Both the position numbers and the translations under genes were made by a program. A stretch of 64,000 nt of DNA from Holophagales bacterium. GTDB taxonomy: Bacteria; Acidobacteriota; Thermoanaerobaculia; UBA5066. Below, piece after piece: positions 46,076 to 54,344 of the stretch; within the stretch, counting starts at the first letter, position 1, and every line of letters starts with the position of its first letter. The notes below the pieces were generated by a model, which had not been told where the DNA came from, did not search any database, and saw nothing but the letters and a program-made list of their open reading frames with translations. The DNA is taken from assembly GCA_016719485.1 (NCBI GenBank), contig JADJZB010000030.1:28501-92500 (forward strand). The letters run 5' to 3'.

Positions 46076-49000
46076 CTACTTGAGCTCCTTCCACCAGATG
46101 GGCCGGAACGTGGTCCCGGTTCCGAACGCAGCGCTCTCCTCGATGCCGTAGAGACCGGCCTGTCCGCCGGCACCGAGGCCCGCGATACCGGTGAAGACCT
46201 GGTCCCCGACCGACGTCAGTCCGCTGGCCGCGCCGAAGCCCGCGAAGACGGTCTTCACGACCGCTCCGCCCGGAGTCGTCGAAACGGCGGAAGACGTCCC
46301 TTCCTTCACGGTGAGCGGGGCGTCGCAGGCGGCCGTTTTCCACCGGACGGTGACCGCGTAGGAGGCTCCGTTGCAGCCCACGCTCGGGTCGTAGATGACG
46401 AAGATGCCGACGTTGGGCTGGATTCCCTTCGGATCGATCAGGAGGAGAGGCGCACCCGTCATCTGCGACTTTGGCGAGAGCCTCGGCCCATACGCGAGGA
46501 TGTCTGCAGCGGTCCCCGGGCGGAGGATCTCGTTGATCTTGATGCGCAGGACGGCCGAGCTGCCGATCCTCGGGTCCACCGCGCCCTTGTCCTTGCCTGC
46601 GAAATACAGGCTCGGGACGAAGCCGGGCTCGATCCCGGTGGCCGGGCCGTTGACCCGCGTGCTTTCCTCGTAGAACGTGCCCGAGCCGAACGCATAGACG
46701 TTGCAGCCCGTCGAGGACGGAACGCCGAAGCCCCCGGCGGCCGGCGGGTAGTAGACCGGCTGGGACTGGCCCGCGACGGCGGAGGCGTCGATCCCGACCC
46801 ACTTGGTGCTCGAGATGTCGTTCGGGTCGAGGAACCAGATCTGGCCGTTCAGGTCGGCCTGAATTCCCCGGGTCGCGACGTTGTCCGACGCGTAGGCCGA
46901 CGCCGTATGGCGGAAGAGAACCCCGTCGGCGAACGCCTGGTTTCCGACCCAGGAATCGCCCGCCCCGAGGGGAAGGTCGGTGAACGCCGACCCCCCGATC
47001 CGGGTGCCGTCCACCGGGTTGAGCTGGAAGACCCGTGGCATCTTCTGACCAAGGGGCGGAGGACCGTAGACGCTGGCCGTGTCGTAACCGGCCCCGAAGA
47101 GGATCGACCAGGACGTGGAGTTGCGCGGCGCGAGCGCGGGAAGGCTCCACGTCGGGCCGAGGCCGGGCAGGCCCGTCGCGGCCGTCTTCTGCCAGATGAT
47201 CTTGACGGGAGCGGCCGCGTCGTAACCCTGGTCGGTCGGGAAGGGGTGCGTGATGTCGATCGCGGCGAGGAGGTCTCCTCCCCCCGCGAGGGTCATGAAG
47301 CCGACCGTGCGGTAGCCCGCGTTCGGGGGCGGGAAGAAGACGTCACCGAATCGCAGGGACCCGGCGACACCGTAGATGTTCGTAAAGTTGTCCGGCTGGC
47401 CGGTGCCCTTCCTGTCGGCATCGACGAAGTTGTCGTAGAGCGTGACCTGCGAACTCAGGAGCTGGGGCGGGAAGAGCGCCAGGACTTCGACGCCGGAGTC
47501 GAAATCGAACGCGTGGAGCATCCCGTCGTTCGACCCGATCCAGATCAGGGGCTTGCGGTCCTTGTGAAGCTCCTCGAAGGCGCTGTGCGACCCGGTGAGA
47601 GGAGGCAGCTGTTCGTACGGAACGGGCCTGGCGACGATCGAGGCCACGGTGTTGATGAGCGGCCCGAGTCTCGCCGACCTCGCCGCGCCGGTCCCGTCGT
47701 TGCCGTTGATGAAGTCGATCACGGCCGGCGTCACGGTCGGCTCGATCGCCTGGAGGGCGGGCAGCGCCCCCCCGGCGTTGACGTCGATGAGGTTCAACGT
47801 CGACGGATCCCACGTGAAGATGCGTCTCGGCGCCGTCGCGAGGTTCCGGTCCGCGAGGATCTTTGCGGCGTCCCAGACGCGGTAGCCGGGCTCGTAGGTC
47901 CTGGTTTCGACCAAGGTCACCGGGTCGACCGTGATCTTGATCTTGCTCGTGTCGAACTTGTAGAGATGCCCCTGCCAGAGAGGGAACTGCGTCGAGGAGA
48001 GGAAGACGATGTTGCCGTATCCCGCGGCTCCTCCCGTGAGGGGGGCGCCGGTCGCGTAGTCGCCCGAGGCGGCCGCGGCCGTGATCTTCGCGAAGGCCGT
48101 GACGAGGGACTGCGTGTCGTCGGCGAAGTAGGCGTAGTCCTGGCTGGGGTCGTAGGGAGCGTCCTCCCACGCGGTGCAATTTCCGTCCACGTCCGTCGCC
48201 GTGCAACGCTTGAGACGCGGGTCTTCGTTCGTGCTGAACCCGGCGTCGGCAGCGGGAGAGTTCGCGTCGGTGCGACCCTTGAATGCCGTGTAGTTCAGCT
48301 CGCACTTGCCGACTTCAGACCCGAAGCCGATGACCCAGGACCTGGGGTTGATCGGCGTGTCCCGGACCGGCGTCTTGCCGGCGTACGGGACCGTCAGGTC
48401 GAGGTTCCAGATGTCGTCTGTGATCTGCGGGGGGTACTTCTCCCAGTCGGTCGGGCAGCGCGCCCCCCACTCCTTGTTCGCGTCCGCTCCGCCCGGATCG
48501 TTGCAGGCGTTCGACTCCCCGTCCGTGACGAGGATGACGCCGTAGTTGCGAAGGCAGAGGTAGAGCGGGTCGATGGAGAACGTGTCGATGAGCTGCTGCT
48601 GGGCCTTGTTGAGCGCACTTCGCGTGGGCGTACCGCCTCCCACCGCGACACCGTTGTCCCGCGAGAGGCGCATCGAGGCGAGGATCCCGCTCACGTCGGT
48701 TCCCATCGGGTTGATGGGCGTGATGAGGAGGTTGCTCCCCGTCCCATCCCAGTTGGTGCAGGTGTCCAGGGCCGTGTTGGAATAGGCGATGAGGCCCCAG
48801 TTGATCTGCTCGCGGCTCTTCCAGATGATGTTCGCGGGAGCCTGTGTTTTCCACGTCCCGACGCCGGCCTCGGGGAGTCCCGTCGCCCAGTCGGCGATCG
48901 CGTCGAACGGCGGCCCCGGATCGCCCATTCCGCTCGGGCCGGAATCGGGGTAATCGAGCTCGAACTCGAACGTCGTGCAGCCGGCGACGATGCCCGGTCC

Positions 49001-50941
49001 CGGCGTGCAGTCAGGGTTCTCCTCGGTCACGGTGTACGTGCCGGAGTACGGCGGCGGCTCGAGCCACTTGTTCGTGTCCTTGATGGAGCGGATCGTCACG
49101 GTGTACGCCGGGTTGGCCCAGTCTCCGGCCATGTCGGCCGATGCCCACACCGGGGCGGTCGGGGGGTCCGTGATGGGAGCGGTGTTCACCTGATATTTCC
49201 GCGTCGCCAGGTCGAAGGACGGCGGCGTGTACGACGGGATGATCGACACCGAGTCGCCGAGGGCGTTCTTCATCGTCGCGATGCGCGACGGAAGATCGAA
49301 CTTCAGGATGTAGCGCCACTTGCGGCCGAGGCGCGTATCGAGCGGCGGCGGGACCCCGTCCGCCACAGACGGCGTCACAGGGGTCGACGTGGCGACCGGG
49401 GAGGGCGGGGGCGGCACCGGCGGGGCCGGTGCGGCCGGTGGGCCCGGCGGGGGGAACATCGCGATGTGCGGCAGGCGGGGCAGCGCCCGGGCGTCGTTCT
49501 GCCGCGTCAGGTCGAGGCTCGCCCAGCGCACCGGCTCCTCGGTATGGCCGGCGGGAGACAGTAGCCGTCCCTGGATCGGGGGCCGGGTCGGCGTCCGGGT
49601 CGGCGTCGGCGTGCTCGTCGGCAGCGGGGTGTGCGTCGCCGTCCGCGTCGGCACCGGGGTGTGCGTCGCCGTCCGCGTCGGACCCGGAGTGTTCGTCCGC
49701 GTCGCCGTCCTCGTCGGACCCGGGGTGTTCGTAATCGTGGGCGTCCGCGTCGGGGGCGAGGTGGGCGTCACCGTGCTCGTTGGGCCCGGGGTGTTCGTCC
49801 GCGTCGGGGTCCGCGTCGGACCCGGGGTGTTCGTCGCCGTCCGCGTCGGCGTCACCGTGCTCGTCGGACCCGGGGTGTTCGTCGGCGTCGGCGTTCCTGT
49901 CGCAGTCCTCGTCGGCGTGACCGTTCGTGTCGGCGTCACCGTACGTGTCGGCGTCACCGTGGCGGTCGTCACGGGGCGATTGTCGGGGACGAGGAACGTG
50001 GTCGGAATGACGGTGGGTAGACCCAGAGCGGACGCCTTCTTCCAGGAAAGGACGGCATTGGCCTGGCCGGCGCCCTGCCAGTACTCGATCTCGATCCGAT
50101 AGCGATTGCATCGCACGAGACGCTGCGGGGCGGTCTCGAAGGGCGTGGCTCCGTGGCCGGAGGTCCAGTTGACGTCTCCCGCCACCAGGACCCCGTCCAA
50201 CCAGAGCCGGACGCCGTCGTCGGTCTTGATGTTCAGGATGTAGTTGTCGGTGTCCGGGGGAACGAGCCATCCTTCCCAGCGGACGGAGAAGTACGTCGGG
50301 CCCGCGGCGCCGACGCCGGCCGGGAGCCTTCCGCTCCAGTTCGGGAAGTCGATGACGGGGTCGACGCGGGCCGCGATCGGCGCCGGGTCGGGGGGGTCGA
50401 TGCCGTTCACCCCGTCGATCCTCCAGATCTCACTGGTCGATCCACCGCCGTAGTAGCGGCCGAAGAGGCCGCTGCCGACTTCGCATTCGGTGGGTTCGGC
50501 CGCCTTCCAGCGGAGCTTCCCGGTGCTGTTCTCACCCGGAATCTTCACGGGAACGACCCCGCCCGGGAACGCGTAGCCACCCGTGGCCGGGTCGCTCGTG
50601 TTCCGGAGGGGCGGGACGCCCCAGGCGTCGATCATCGGCGAGCCGTGCGGGACGTTCTCGATGAACGAGCCTCCGGCGTCGATCGAGCCGAAGACGTCGT
50701 CCCCCGTGAACCACTTCCCGTCCGGACCGGGGCCGCGGACGAAACCGTTGCCGTACCGGTCCAGGGCCATCGACCCGGACCGGTCCAGGGTGATCATGAG
50801 GTTGGCGGGGACGGCCTGCACCGAGATCTGCCGGATCGGGTCGTATCCCTCGGTCGGAGCCGCGGCCAGTGGCCCGCTCGCGACGAGCAACGGGATCAGA
50901 ACCGCCGCTCCGAGCCTGTGGTACCACGTCCAAGTCGTCAT
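46076..50941 (-). CDS. pilY1: PilY1-type pilus tip protein with inserted PA14 domain and Thr/Pro stalk
   Basis: A protein of 1621 residues with a signal peptide (AAVLIPLLVASGPLAAA) and a GGAGG ribosome site at 50947-50951. A vWA MIDAS begins at DRSGS (53-57). A PA14-like domain follows (about 155-300: LFGRYYGGGST, YFSVRWEGWLVPPDTDNY, TDDGVRLWLDGVLV), then a Thr/Pro repeat stalk (about 328-455) and a Pro-rich segment. The vWA fold then resumes: SRIATMKNAL, INWGLIAYS, GGGTPTRSAL (MIDAS threonine) and VILVTDGESNACND (805-809 MIDAS Asp). The C-terminal half is the PilY1 propeller, with GSNDGMLHAFDFDSGVEVLA. PilY1 primes type IV pilus assembly and adhesion. It is the last gene of the minor pilin operon, 32 bases after pilX. 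Confidence 0.88.
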   Translation of the reverse strand: MTTWTWYHRLGAAVLIPLLVASGPLAAAPTEGYDPIRQISVQAVPANLMITLDRSGSMALDRYGNGFVRGPGPDGKWFTGDDVFGSIDAGGSFIENVPHGSPMIDAWGVPPLRNTSDPATGGYAFPGGVVPVKIPGENSTGKLRWKAAEPTECEVGSGLFGRYYGGGSTSEIWRIDGVNGIDPPDPAPIAARVDPVIDFPNWSGRLPAGVGAAGPTYFSVRWEGWLVPPDTDNYILNIKTDDGVRLWLDGVLVAGDVNWTSGHGATPFETAPQRLVRCNRYRIEIEYWQGAGQANAVLSWKKASALGLPTVIPTTFLVPDNRPVTTATVTPTRTVTPTRTVTPTRTATGTPTPTNTPGPTSTVTPTRTATNTPGPTRTPTRTNTPGPTSTVTPTSPPTRTPTITNTPGPTRTATRTNTPGPTRTATHTPVPTRTATHTPLPTSTPTPTRTPTRPPIQGRLLSPAGHTEEPVRWASLDLTRQNDARALPRLPHIAMFPPPGPPAAPAPPVPPPPSPVATSTPVTPSVADGVPPPLDTRLGRKWRYILKFDLPSRIATMKNALGDSVSIIPSYTPPSFDLATRKYQVNTAPITDPPTAPVWASADMAGDWANPAYTVTIRSIKDTNKWLEPPPYSGTYTVTEENPDCTPGPGIVAGCTTFEFELDYPDSGPSGMGDPGPPFDAIADWATGLPEAGVGTWKTQAPANIIWKSREQINWGLIAYSNTALDTCTNWDGTGSNLLITPINPMGTDVSGILASMRLSRDNGVAVGGGTPTRSALNKAQQQLIDTFSIDPLYLCLRNYGVILVTDGESNACNDPGGADANKEWGARCPTDWEKYPPQITDDIWNLDLTVPYAGKTPVRDTPINPRSWVIGFGSEVGKCELNYTAFKGRTDANSPAADAGFSTNEDPRLKRCTATDVDGNCTAWEDAPYDPSQDYAYFADDTQSLVTAFAKITAAAASGDYATGAPLTGGAAGYGNIVFLSSTQFPLWQGHLYKFDTSKIKITVDPVTLVETRTYEPGYRVWDAAKILADRNLATAPRRIFTWDPSTLNLIDVNAGGALPALQAIEPTVTPAVIDFINGNDGTGAARSARLGPLINTVASIVARPVPYEQLPPLTGSHSAFEELHKDRKPLIWIGSNDGMLHAFDFDSGVEVLALFPPQLLSSQVTLYDNFVDADRKGTGQPDNFTNIYGVAGSLRFGDVFFPPPNAGYRTVGFMTLAGGGDLLAAIDITHPFPTDQGYDAAAPVKIIWQKTAATGLPGLGPTWSLPALAPRNSTSWSILFGAGYDTASVYGPPPLGQKMPRVFQLNPVDGTRIGGSAFTDLPLGAGDSWVGNQAFADGVLFRHTASAYASDNVATRGIQADLNGQIWFLDPNDISSTKWVGIDASAVAGQSQPVYYPPAAGGFGVPSSTGCNVYAFGSGTFYEESTRVNGPATGIEPGFVPSLYFAGKDKGAVDPRIGSSAVLRIKINEILRPGTAADILAYGPRLSPKSQMTGAPLLLIDPKGIQPNVGIFVIYDPSVGCNGASYAVTVRWKTAACDAPLTVKEGTSSAVSTTPGGAVVKTVFAGFGAASGLTSVGDQVFTGIAGLGAGGQAGLYGIEESAAFGTGTTFRPIWWKELK
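49577..49960 (-). repeat. In-frame Thr/Pro-rich repeat coding for the PilY1 stalk
   Basis: This part of pilY1 is a low-complexity tract coding for repeats of the type TPTRT, TNTPGPTRT and THTPxPTRT (about 128 residues). Units are 3n bases and differ at many third positions, so the tract is under protein-level constraint but could change length by slippage or recombination. Confidence 0.8.
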
Positions 50942-50973
50942 CGTGTCCTCCTGAAACCCTGTCGCCCGAGTCG

Positions 50974-51609
50974 TCATCCGGGCCCGATCTGACCCGTGTT
51001 CGTTCCGCCCTGGTTCGCGCCTTCCTGGTCGGCGAAGCTCTCCCCCGGAGCAGCGAGACGGATCTGCTCCTCGAGGATCTTCGTCGCCAGGAGACGGCCC
51101 GACGGACGCCCGCCGGCGTCGACGCCCGTCCAGACCTCTCCGACCGAGATGAGATTGATGATGTTGTCGCGGTCGACGGCCGGAGCGACCGCATTGCCCG
51201 GGTCTTCCGCGTTGTTCCGGATGTAGAGGGAGAAGAACGAGACGTCGTTCGTCCCGCTGGCCGCCGTCAGCCCGAGGCGGTCGAAGAGCTGCCCGCGGAT
51301 GTTCAGGGGGATCCCCTGTCTTCCCCCGCCAGGAAGGGCGATCAGCGTCCCGCCCATGGAGATGAGCTCCGTGGCCGAGACGGCGAACGTCGTGGCGTTC
51401 GTCAGCGCCCTCTCCCCGGTGCGAAGGCCCGTCTCGGCGGCGTAGAACGCCGTCTTCGCGAGGCGGATGTTGCCCGACGTCTGGTCCTCGAGCTGGGTGA
51501 AATAGGCCACGCCCAGGCCGACGATGGTCAGGACCATGACTACGAGGAGCACGATCATGAGCGCGCTGCCGCGCGTGGACCGGGACCTGCTGATTCGTCT
51601 TCCGCGCAT
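50974..51609 (-). CDS. pilX: PilX-like minor pilin
   Basis: A protein of 211 residues. A short basic leader ends in TRG, followed by SALMIVLLVVMVLTIVGLGV, the hydrophobic helix of PilX N-terminal proteins. As in other PilX-like proteins there is no Glu at position 5 of the mature form. AKTAFYAAETGLRTGE is the conserved segment after the helix. The soluble domain is diverged and ends in a Gly/Gln-rich tail. It lies between pilW (2-base gap) and pilY1. Confidence 0.75.
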   Translation of the reverse strand: MRGRRISRSRSTRGSALMIVLLVVMVLTIVGLGVAYFTQLEDQTSGNIRLAKTAFYAAETGLRTGERALTNATTFAVSATELISMGGTLIALPGGGRQGIPLNIRGQLFDRLGLTAASGTNDVSFFSLYIRNNAEDPGNAVAPAVDRDNIINLISVGEVWTGVDAGGRPSGRLLATKILEEQIRLAAPGESFADQEGANQGGTNTGQIGPG

Positions 51610-51611
51610 CG

Positions 51612-52886
51612 TCAGAACCCCAGCATCCTGTTCCGCAGAACGAGTGTCGTCGTGAGCCGGAAACGGTCGAACGCGCCGTTGGCGATCGTGTCGACCGGGC
51701 CAGCCGGGTGGTCTTCCACCGCACGCCTCCGCATGCGGCCCGAGCTCAACGCCGCGGAGAGGCCCCGGGCCCCGATGTCCAGCGGGTTCGACCGGGCAAT
51801 GACCGAGATGCGGAGGCCGCGGACGTTGACGACGTCCCTCGGACCGGGCGTCACGGCCGGGTCGGTCAGGGCCTGCTCCGGGATGTTGCTCGCGGCGCCG
51901 GTCGGCGCGGTCGTGGCCAGGACCTGGGTCGCCGTGTTCCAGACCGTGCCGTCCGCGAAGACGTACGCGATCTGCAGGTCCTCGACGTTCTCGACGACCG
52001 GCGTGAACCCGATGGTCGGGCATCCGGCCAGGGGAGCCGCCCTGTCGCAATCCGGGTTGAAAATCCCGGGGGAGTAGTTGTCCGCGGCATCGACCCCGGA
52101 CGTCTTCTGCTCGAGGCTGCGGTTCCTCACGCGGAACGACGTGAAATCGGTGCCGGCGTTGATGGTGTACGGCGGGACGAGGTCCTCTCTCCAGCCCCCA
52201 GGGGGATTCAGCTGATCCGAGTTGCCGGGGGTGATCTCCAGGTGGATCACCTCGTTCGACTTGCCCACGCCCGACTCGGAGCACTTGCTCCAGTTGTAGT
52301 TCGTGATCTGCATGTAGCGCCAGCGGCCCGTGGCGTCCTGAACCGTGAGGATGCCGCTGTGCTCCTTCGGGCCGACCTGGAACATGCCCGTCGCCTGCTT
52401 GAAGAGGTCGAGGTTCTTCGCGTCGTCCGGGCAACCCGCGGTGAAGTTGACCTCCATCGTCTTGCTGGCGACGGCCGAGCCGGTCCACTTGACGATGGGG
52501 ATCCGGACCGGGTTCGTCGGGACGGAAATGGTGATGATGTCGGTCCCGGCGTCTCCGTAGCCCAGCGCCGCCTGCGCCCCGGTCAGGTTGTTGAAGGACG
52601 CCTGCCGCGCGACGGATCCGCCGTTGTCTCCCCACGTGGTCCACATGACGAGGGCGTTCGGGTTCCCGGCATCGACGTTCAGGTCGGTCGCGCCGGCCAC
52701 GAAGAAGGACATGTAGTCGACGGCGCTGCGCGCCGCCTGGCGCGGGGCGGTGAATGCCTGCTGCTTGGAGGCGAACGAGCGCATCGACACGAGGAGCGTG
52801 AGCGCGACGATCATCACGAGACTCAGGATGACGATGGAAATGAGCGCTTCGAGAAAGGTGAAGCCGCGGGAGCGTCTCATCGTCAT
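51612..52886 (-). CDS. pilW: PilW-like minor pilin
   Basis: A protein of 424 residues. The prepilin signal is RG|FTFLEALISIVILSLV with the Glu at mature position 5. It is longer than a major pilin and has a large soluble domain with several Cys (CPDDAKN, CSESG, CDRAAPLAGC), as in PilW proteins. PVVENVEDLQIAYVFADGTV is the most conserved PilW segment. It starts at the ATG at 52886 (or 52880, two codons on) 4 bases after pilV. It probably forms part of the tip complex with PilV, PilX, FimT and PilY1. Confidence 0.8.
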   Translation of the reverse strand: MTMRRSRGFTFLEALISIVILSLVMIVALTLLVSMRSFASKQQAFTAPRQAARSAVDYMSFFVAGATDLNVDAGNPNALVMWTTWGDNGGSVARQASFNNLTGAQAALGYGDAGTDIITISVPTNPVRIPIVKWTGSAVASKTMEVNFTAGCPDDAKNLDLFKQATGMFQVGPKEHSGILTVQDATGRWRYMQITNYNWSKCSESGVGKSNEVIHLEITPGNSDQLNPPGGWREDLVPPYTINAGTDFTSFRVRNRSLEQKTSGVDAADNYSPGIFNPDCDRAAPLAGCPTIGFTPVVENVEDLQIAYVFADGTVWNTATQVLATTAPTGAASNIPEQALTDPAVTPGPRDVVNVRGLRISVIARSNPLDIGARGLSAALSSGRMRRRAVEDHPAGPVDTIANGAFDRFRLTTTLVLRNRMLGF

Positions 52887-52890
52887 CGTC

Positions 52891-53460
52891 CTACTTCTCG
52901 ATCTGCGCCGAGTACGTCACGATCTTCAGCTTGCTTCCGAGGCTGAGATAGCGACGGGGGTTCAAGGCGGTCGTCGGGACCGGGAGGGAGCCGCCCGACG
53001 ACGGGAGGAGCCTCGGGTTGTCGACAGGAGTCGCCGTCACGGTGACGAGCCAGAAGTTCGCGTCGCGGTTTTCGACGGTGTACGAGAGGCGGTACGGAAG
53101 GCGCTCCTCGTCGACGACGTTGGCGCCATTGGGGCCCCAGTACGCCCAGTTCGGATCGCTGCTCCTGTACGGGAGGTAGATCGGCGTGGTCGTGGCCACG
53201 ATCGTCGCGGGAAGGCCCGCGGCGGTGCGGGCCGCGGGGTTGCCGAGAGACTCGAGCGCGTAGGCCAGGCGAAGGTTCTCGACGACCTGCTGGGCCTTGT
53301 AGAGGAGATCGGTCCGCGCCGCGGAACCGCCGTTCGTGAGCAGGGCCAGGGAGAACATCTGGAGGATGCCCACCATCAGCACCGCGAGGATGGCCAGTGC
53401 CACGAGGATCTCGATGAAGCTCGAGCCGCGGCGGGCACGGAGAGAACGGCGCACGGTCAT
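52891..53460 (-). CDS. pilV: PilV-like minor pilin
   Basis: A protein of 189 residues. The prepilin leader MTVRRSLRARRG is followed by SSFIEILVALAILAVLMVGI, with Glu5. The helix continues into NGGSAARTDLLYKAQQVVEN, a PilV-like segment, and the soluble part is beta-rich (VENRDANFWLVTVTATPV). It starts 2 bases after the fimT/gspH stop and is followed by pilW, the normal minor-pilin order. Confidence 0.8.
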   Translation of the reverse strand: MTVRRSLRARRGSSFIEILVALAILAVLMVGILQMFSLALLTNGGSAARTDLLYKAQQVVENLRLAYALESLGNPAARTAAGLPATIVATTTPIYLPYRSSDPNWAYWGPNGANVVDEERLPYRLSYTVENRDANFWLVTVTATPVDNPRLLPSSGGSLPVPTTALNPRRYLSLGSKLKIVTYSAQIEK

Positions 53461-53462
53461 CG

Positions 53463-54221
53463 TCAGTACTCCCTCCATCCGGAAGGCGCAGCGGCATCCC
53501 GGACGAGACGTGTATGGCGAACGCCCCACACCGGGCCGATCGTCAGCCGGTGGACGACGAGCGGGGTAACGAGCCCGGAGGCCATGTCGGCGTGTGTGAG
53601 GTTCACGGAGGCGAAGCCATTGATCTGGCGGCCGGGGGCCCCGGGGGCCCCGGGCCCCACGGTCCTGCCCTGGTAGTCGAGGCCCAGAACGAAGTTGCCG
53701 CCGCTGACGCCCCAGTTGGACCAGCAGTTGTTGTAGGGCGCCGGCAGGTCGTGGAAGACGATTCCAGTCGGAAGCCGGACGGGCGAGACGTTCGCGATCA
53801 GCGAATCGGGGGGCGCCCCGCCCGATGGATCCTGGAAGACGCCGTCCCCTCCCCCGCCTCCCCCGGTGTCGGCGATGAGCTCGAAAGTCCGGGTCGCGGG
53901 CGTGCCCTTGATGTAGATGAACAACCCCTGCCCGCCACGCTGCGTCCGGGCTTCGATTGCGGCCCTCTGCATCAGAACCGCCACGTCGTTGGCGGCGCTC
54001 GCCAGCCGGGTCTTCTTCAGGGGCGGACCGATCAGGACAGCCCCCATCCCGAATATCAGTCCCAGCATCGCCAGGACGATGAGGAGCTCGACGAGCGAAA
54101 CGCCCCGCTGCGGCGAGCGGCGTCGGGGATGGATGGACGAACGGACCGAGAACATCGCAACGACACCGTCGCAAGTCTCGGGCCGAGGCTTGCCGGGCCA
54201 CCGCAAGAGGCCTTTATGCAT
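53463..54221 (-). CDS. fimT: GspH/FimT-like minor pseudopilin
   Basis: About 252 residues from ATG 54221, or 230 from ATG 54155. The cleavage region is QRG|VSLVELLIVLAMLGLIFGMG with Glu5. NDVAVLMQRAAIEARTQRGG is the usual GspH/FimT segment after the helix. A strong GGAGGG lies 8 bases before ATG 54221 (54230-54235), which favours that start, although it gives a 40-residue leader instead of 18. The soluble domain is Gly-rich. It is the first gene of the minor pilin operon and diverges from the pilT-like gene. Confidence 0.75.
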   Translation of the reverse strand: MHKGLLRWPGKPRPETCDGVVAMFSVRSSIHPRRRSPQRGVSLVELLIVLAMLGLIFGMGAVLIGPPLKKTRLASAANDVAVLMQRAAIEARTQRGGQGLFIYIKGTPATRTFELIADTGGGGGGDGVFQDPSGGAPPDSLIANVSPVRLPTGIVFHDLPAPYNNCWSNWGVSGGNFVLGLDYQGRTVGPGAPGAPGRQINGFASVNLTHADMASGLVTPLVVHRLTIGPVWGVRHTRLVRDAAAPSGWREY

Positions 54222-54290
54222 GGACTTGTCCCTCCGTCGGAACCTGCACCGGCGGTCCACCACCGTATCGAGATGTGCCCATTCGTAACA

Positions 54291-54337
54291 CCTCCGTGCC
54301 GGCTCGTTCCTTTGGGCTAGCATACCCCGCACGGAGG
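54291..54337. promoter_or_regulatory. Inverted repeat overlapping the pilT-like ribosome site
   Basis: CCTCCGTGC (54291-54299) and its exact complement GCACGGAGG (54329-54337) lie 29 bases apart in the 123-base gap between fimT and the HEAT-PilT gene. The right arm contains the Shine-Dalgarno GGAGGG (54333-54338) for GTG 54345. It could be an operator shared by both directions, or a hairpin masking the ribosome site if transcription starts upstream of 54291. Confidence 0.35.
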
Positions 54338-54344
54338 GCAGGCA

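Noticed and set aside
49560..49990. Possible CRISPR or minisatellite array
   Set aside because: Units are irregular, all in multiples of three, without spacers, and read in frame as a Thr/Pro stalk in pilY1.
54222..54344. Sigma-54 promoter upstream of fimT
   Set aside because: A CGGCACG sequence resembles the -24 element, but no GC dinucleotide occurs at the required -12 spacing.
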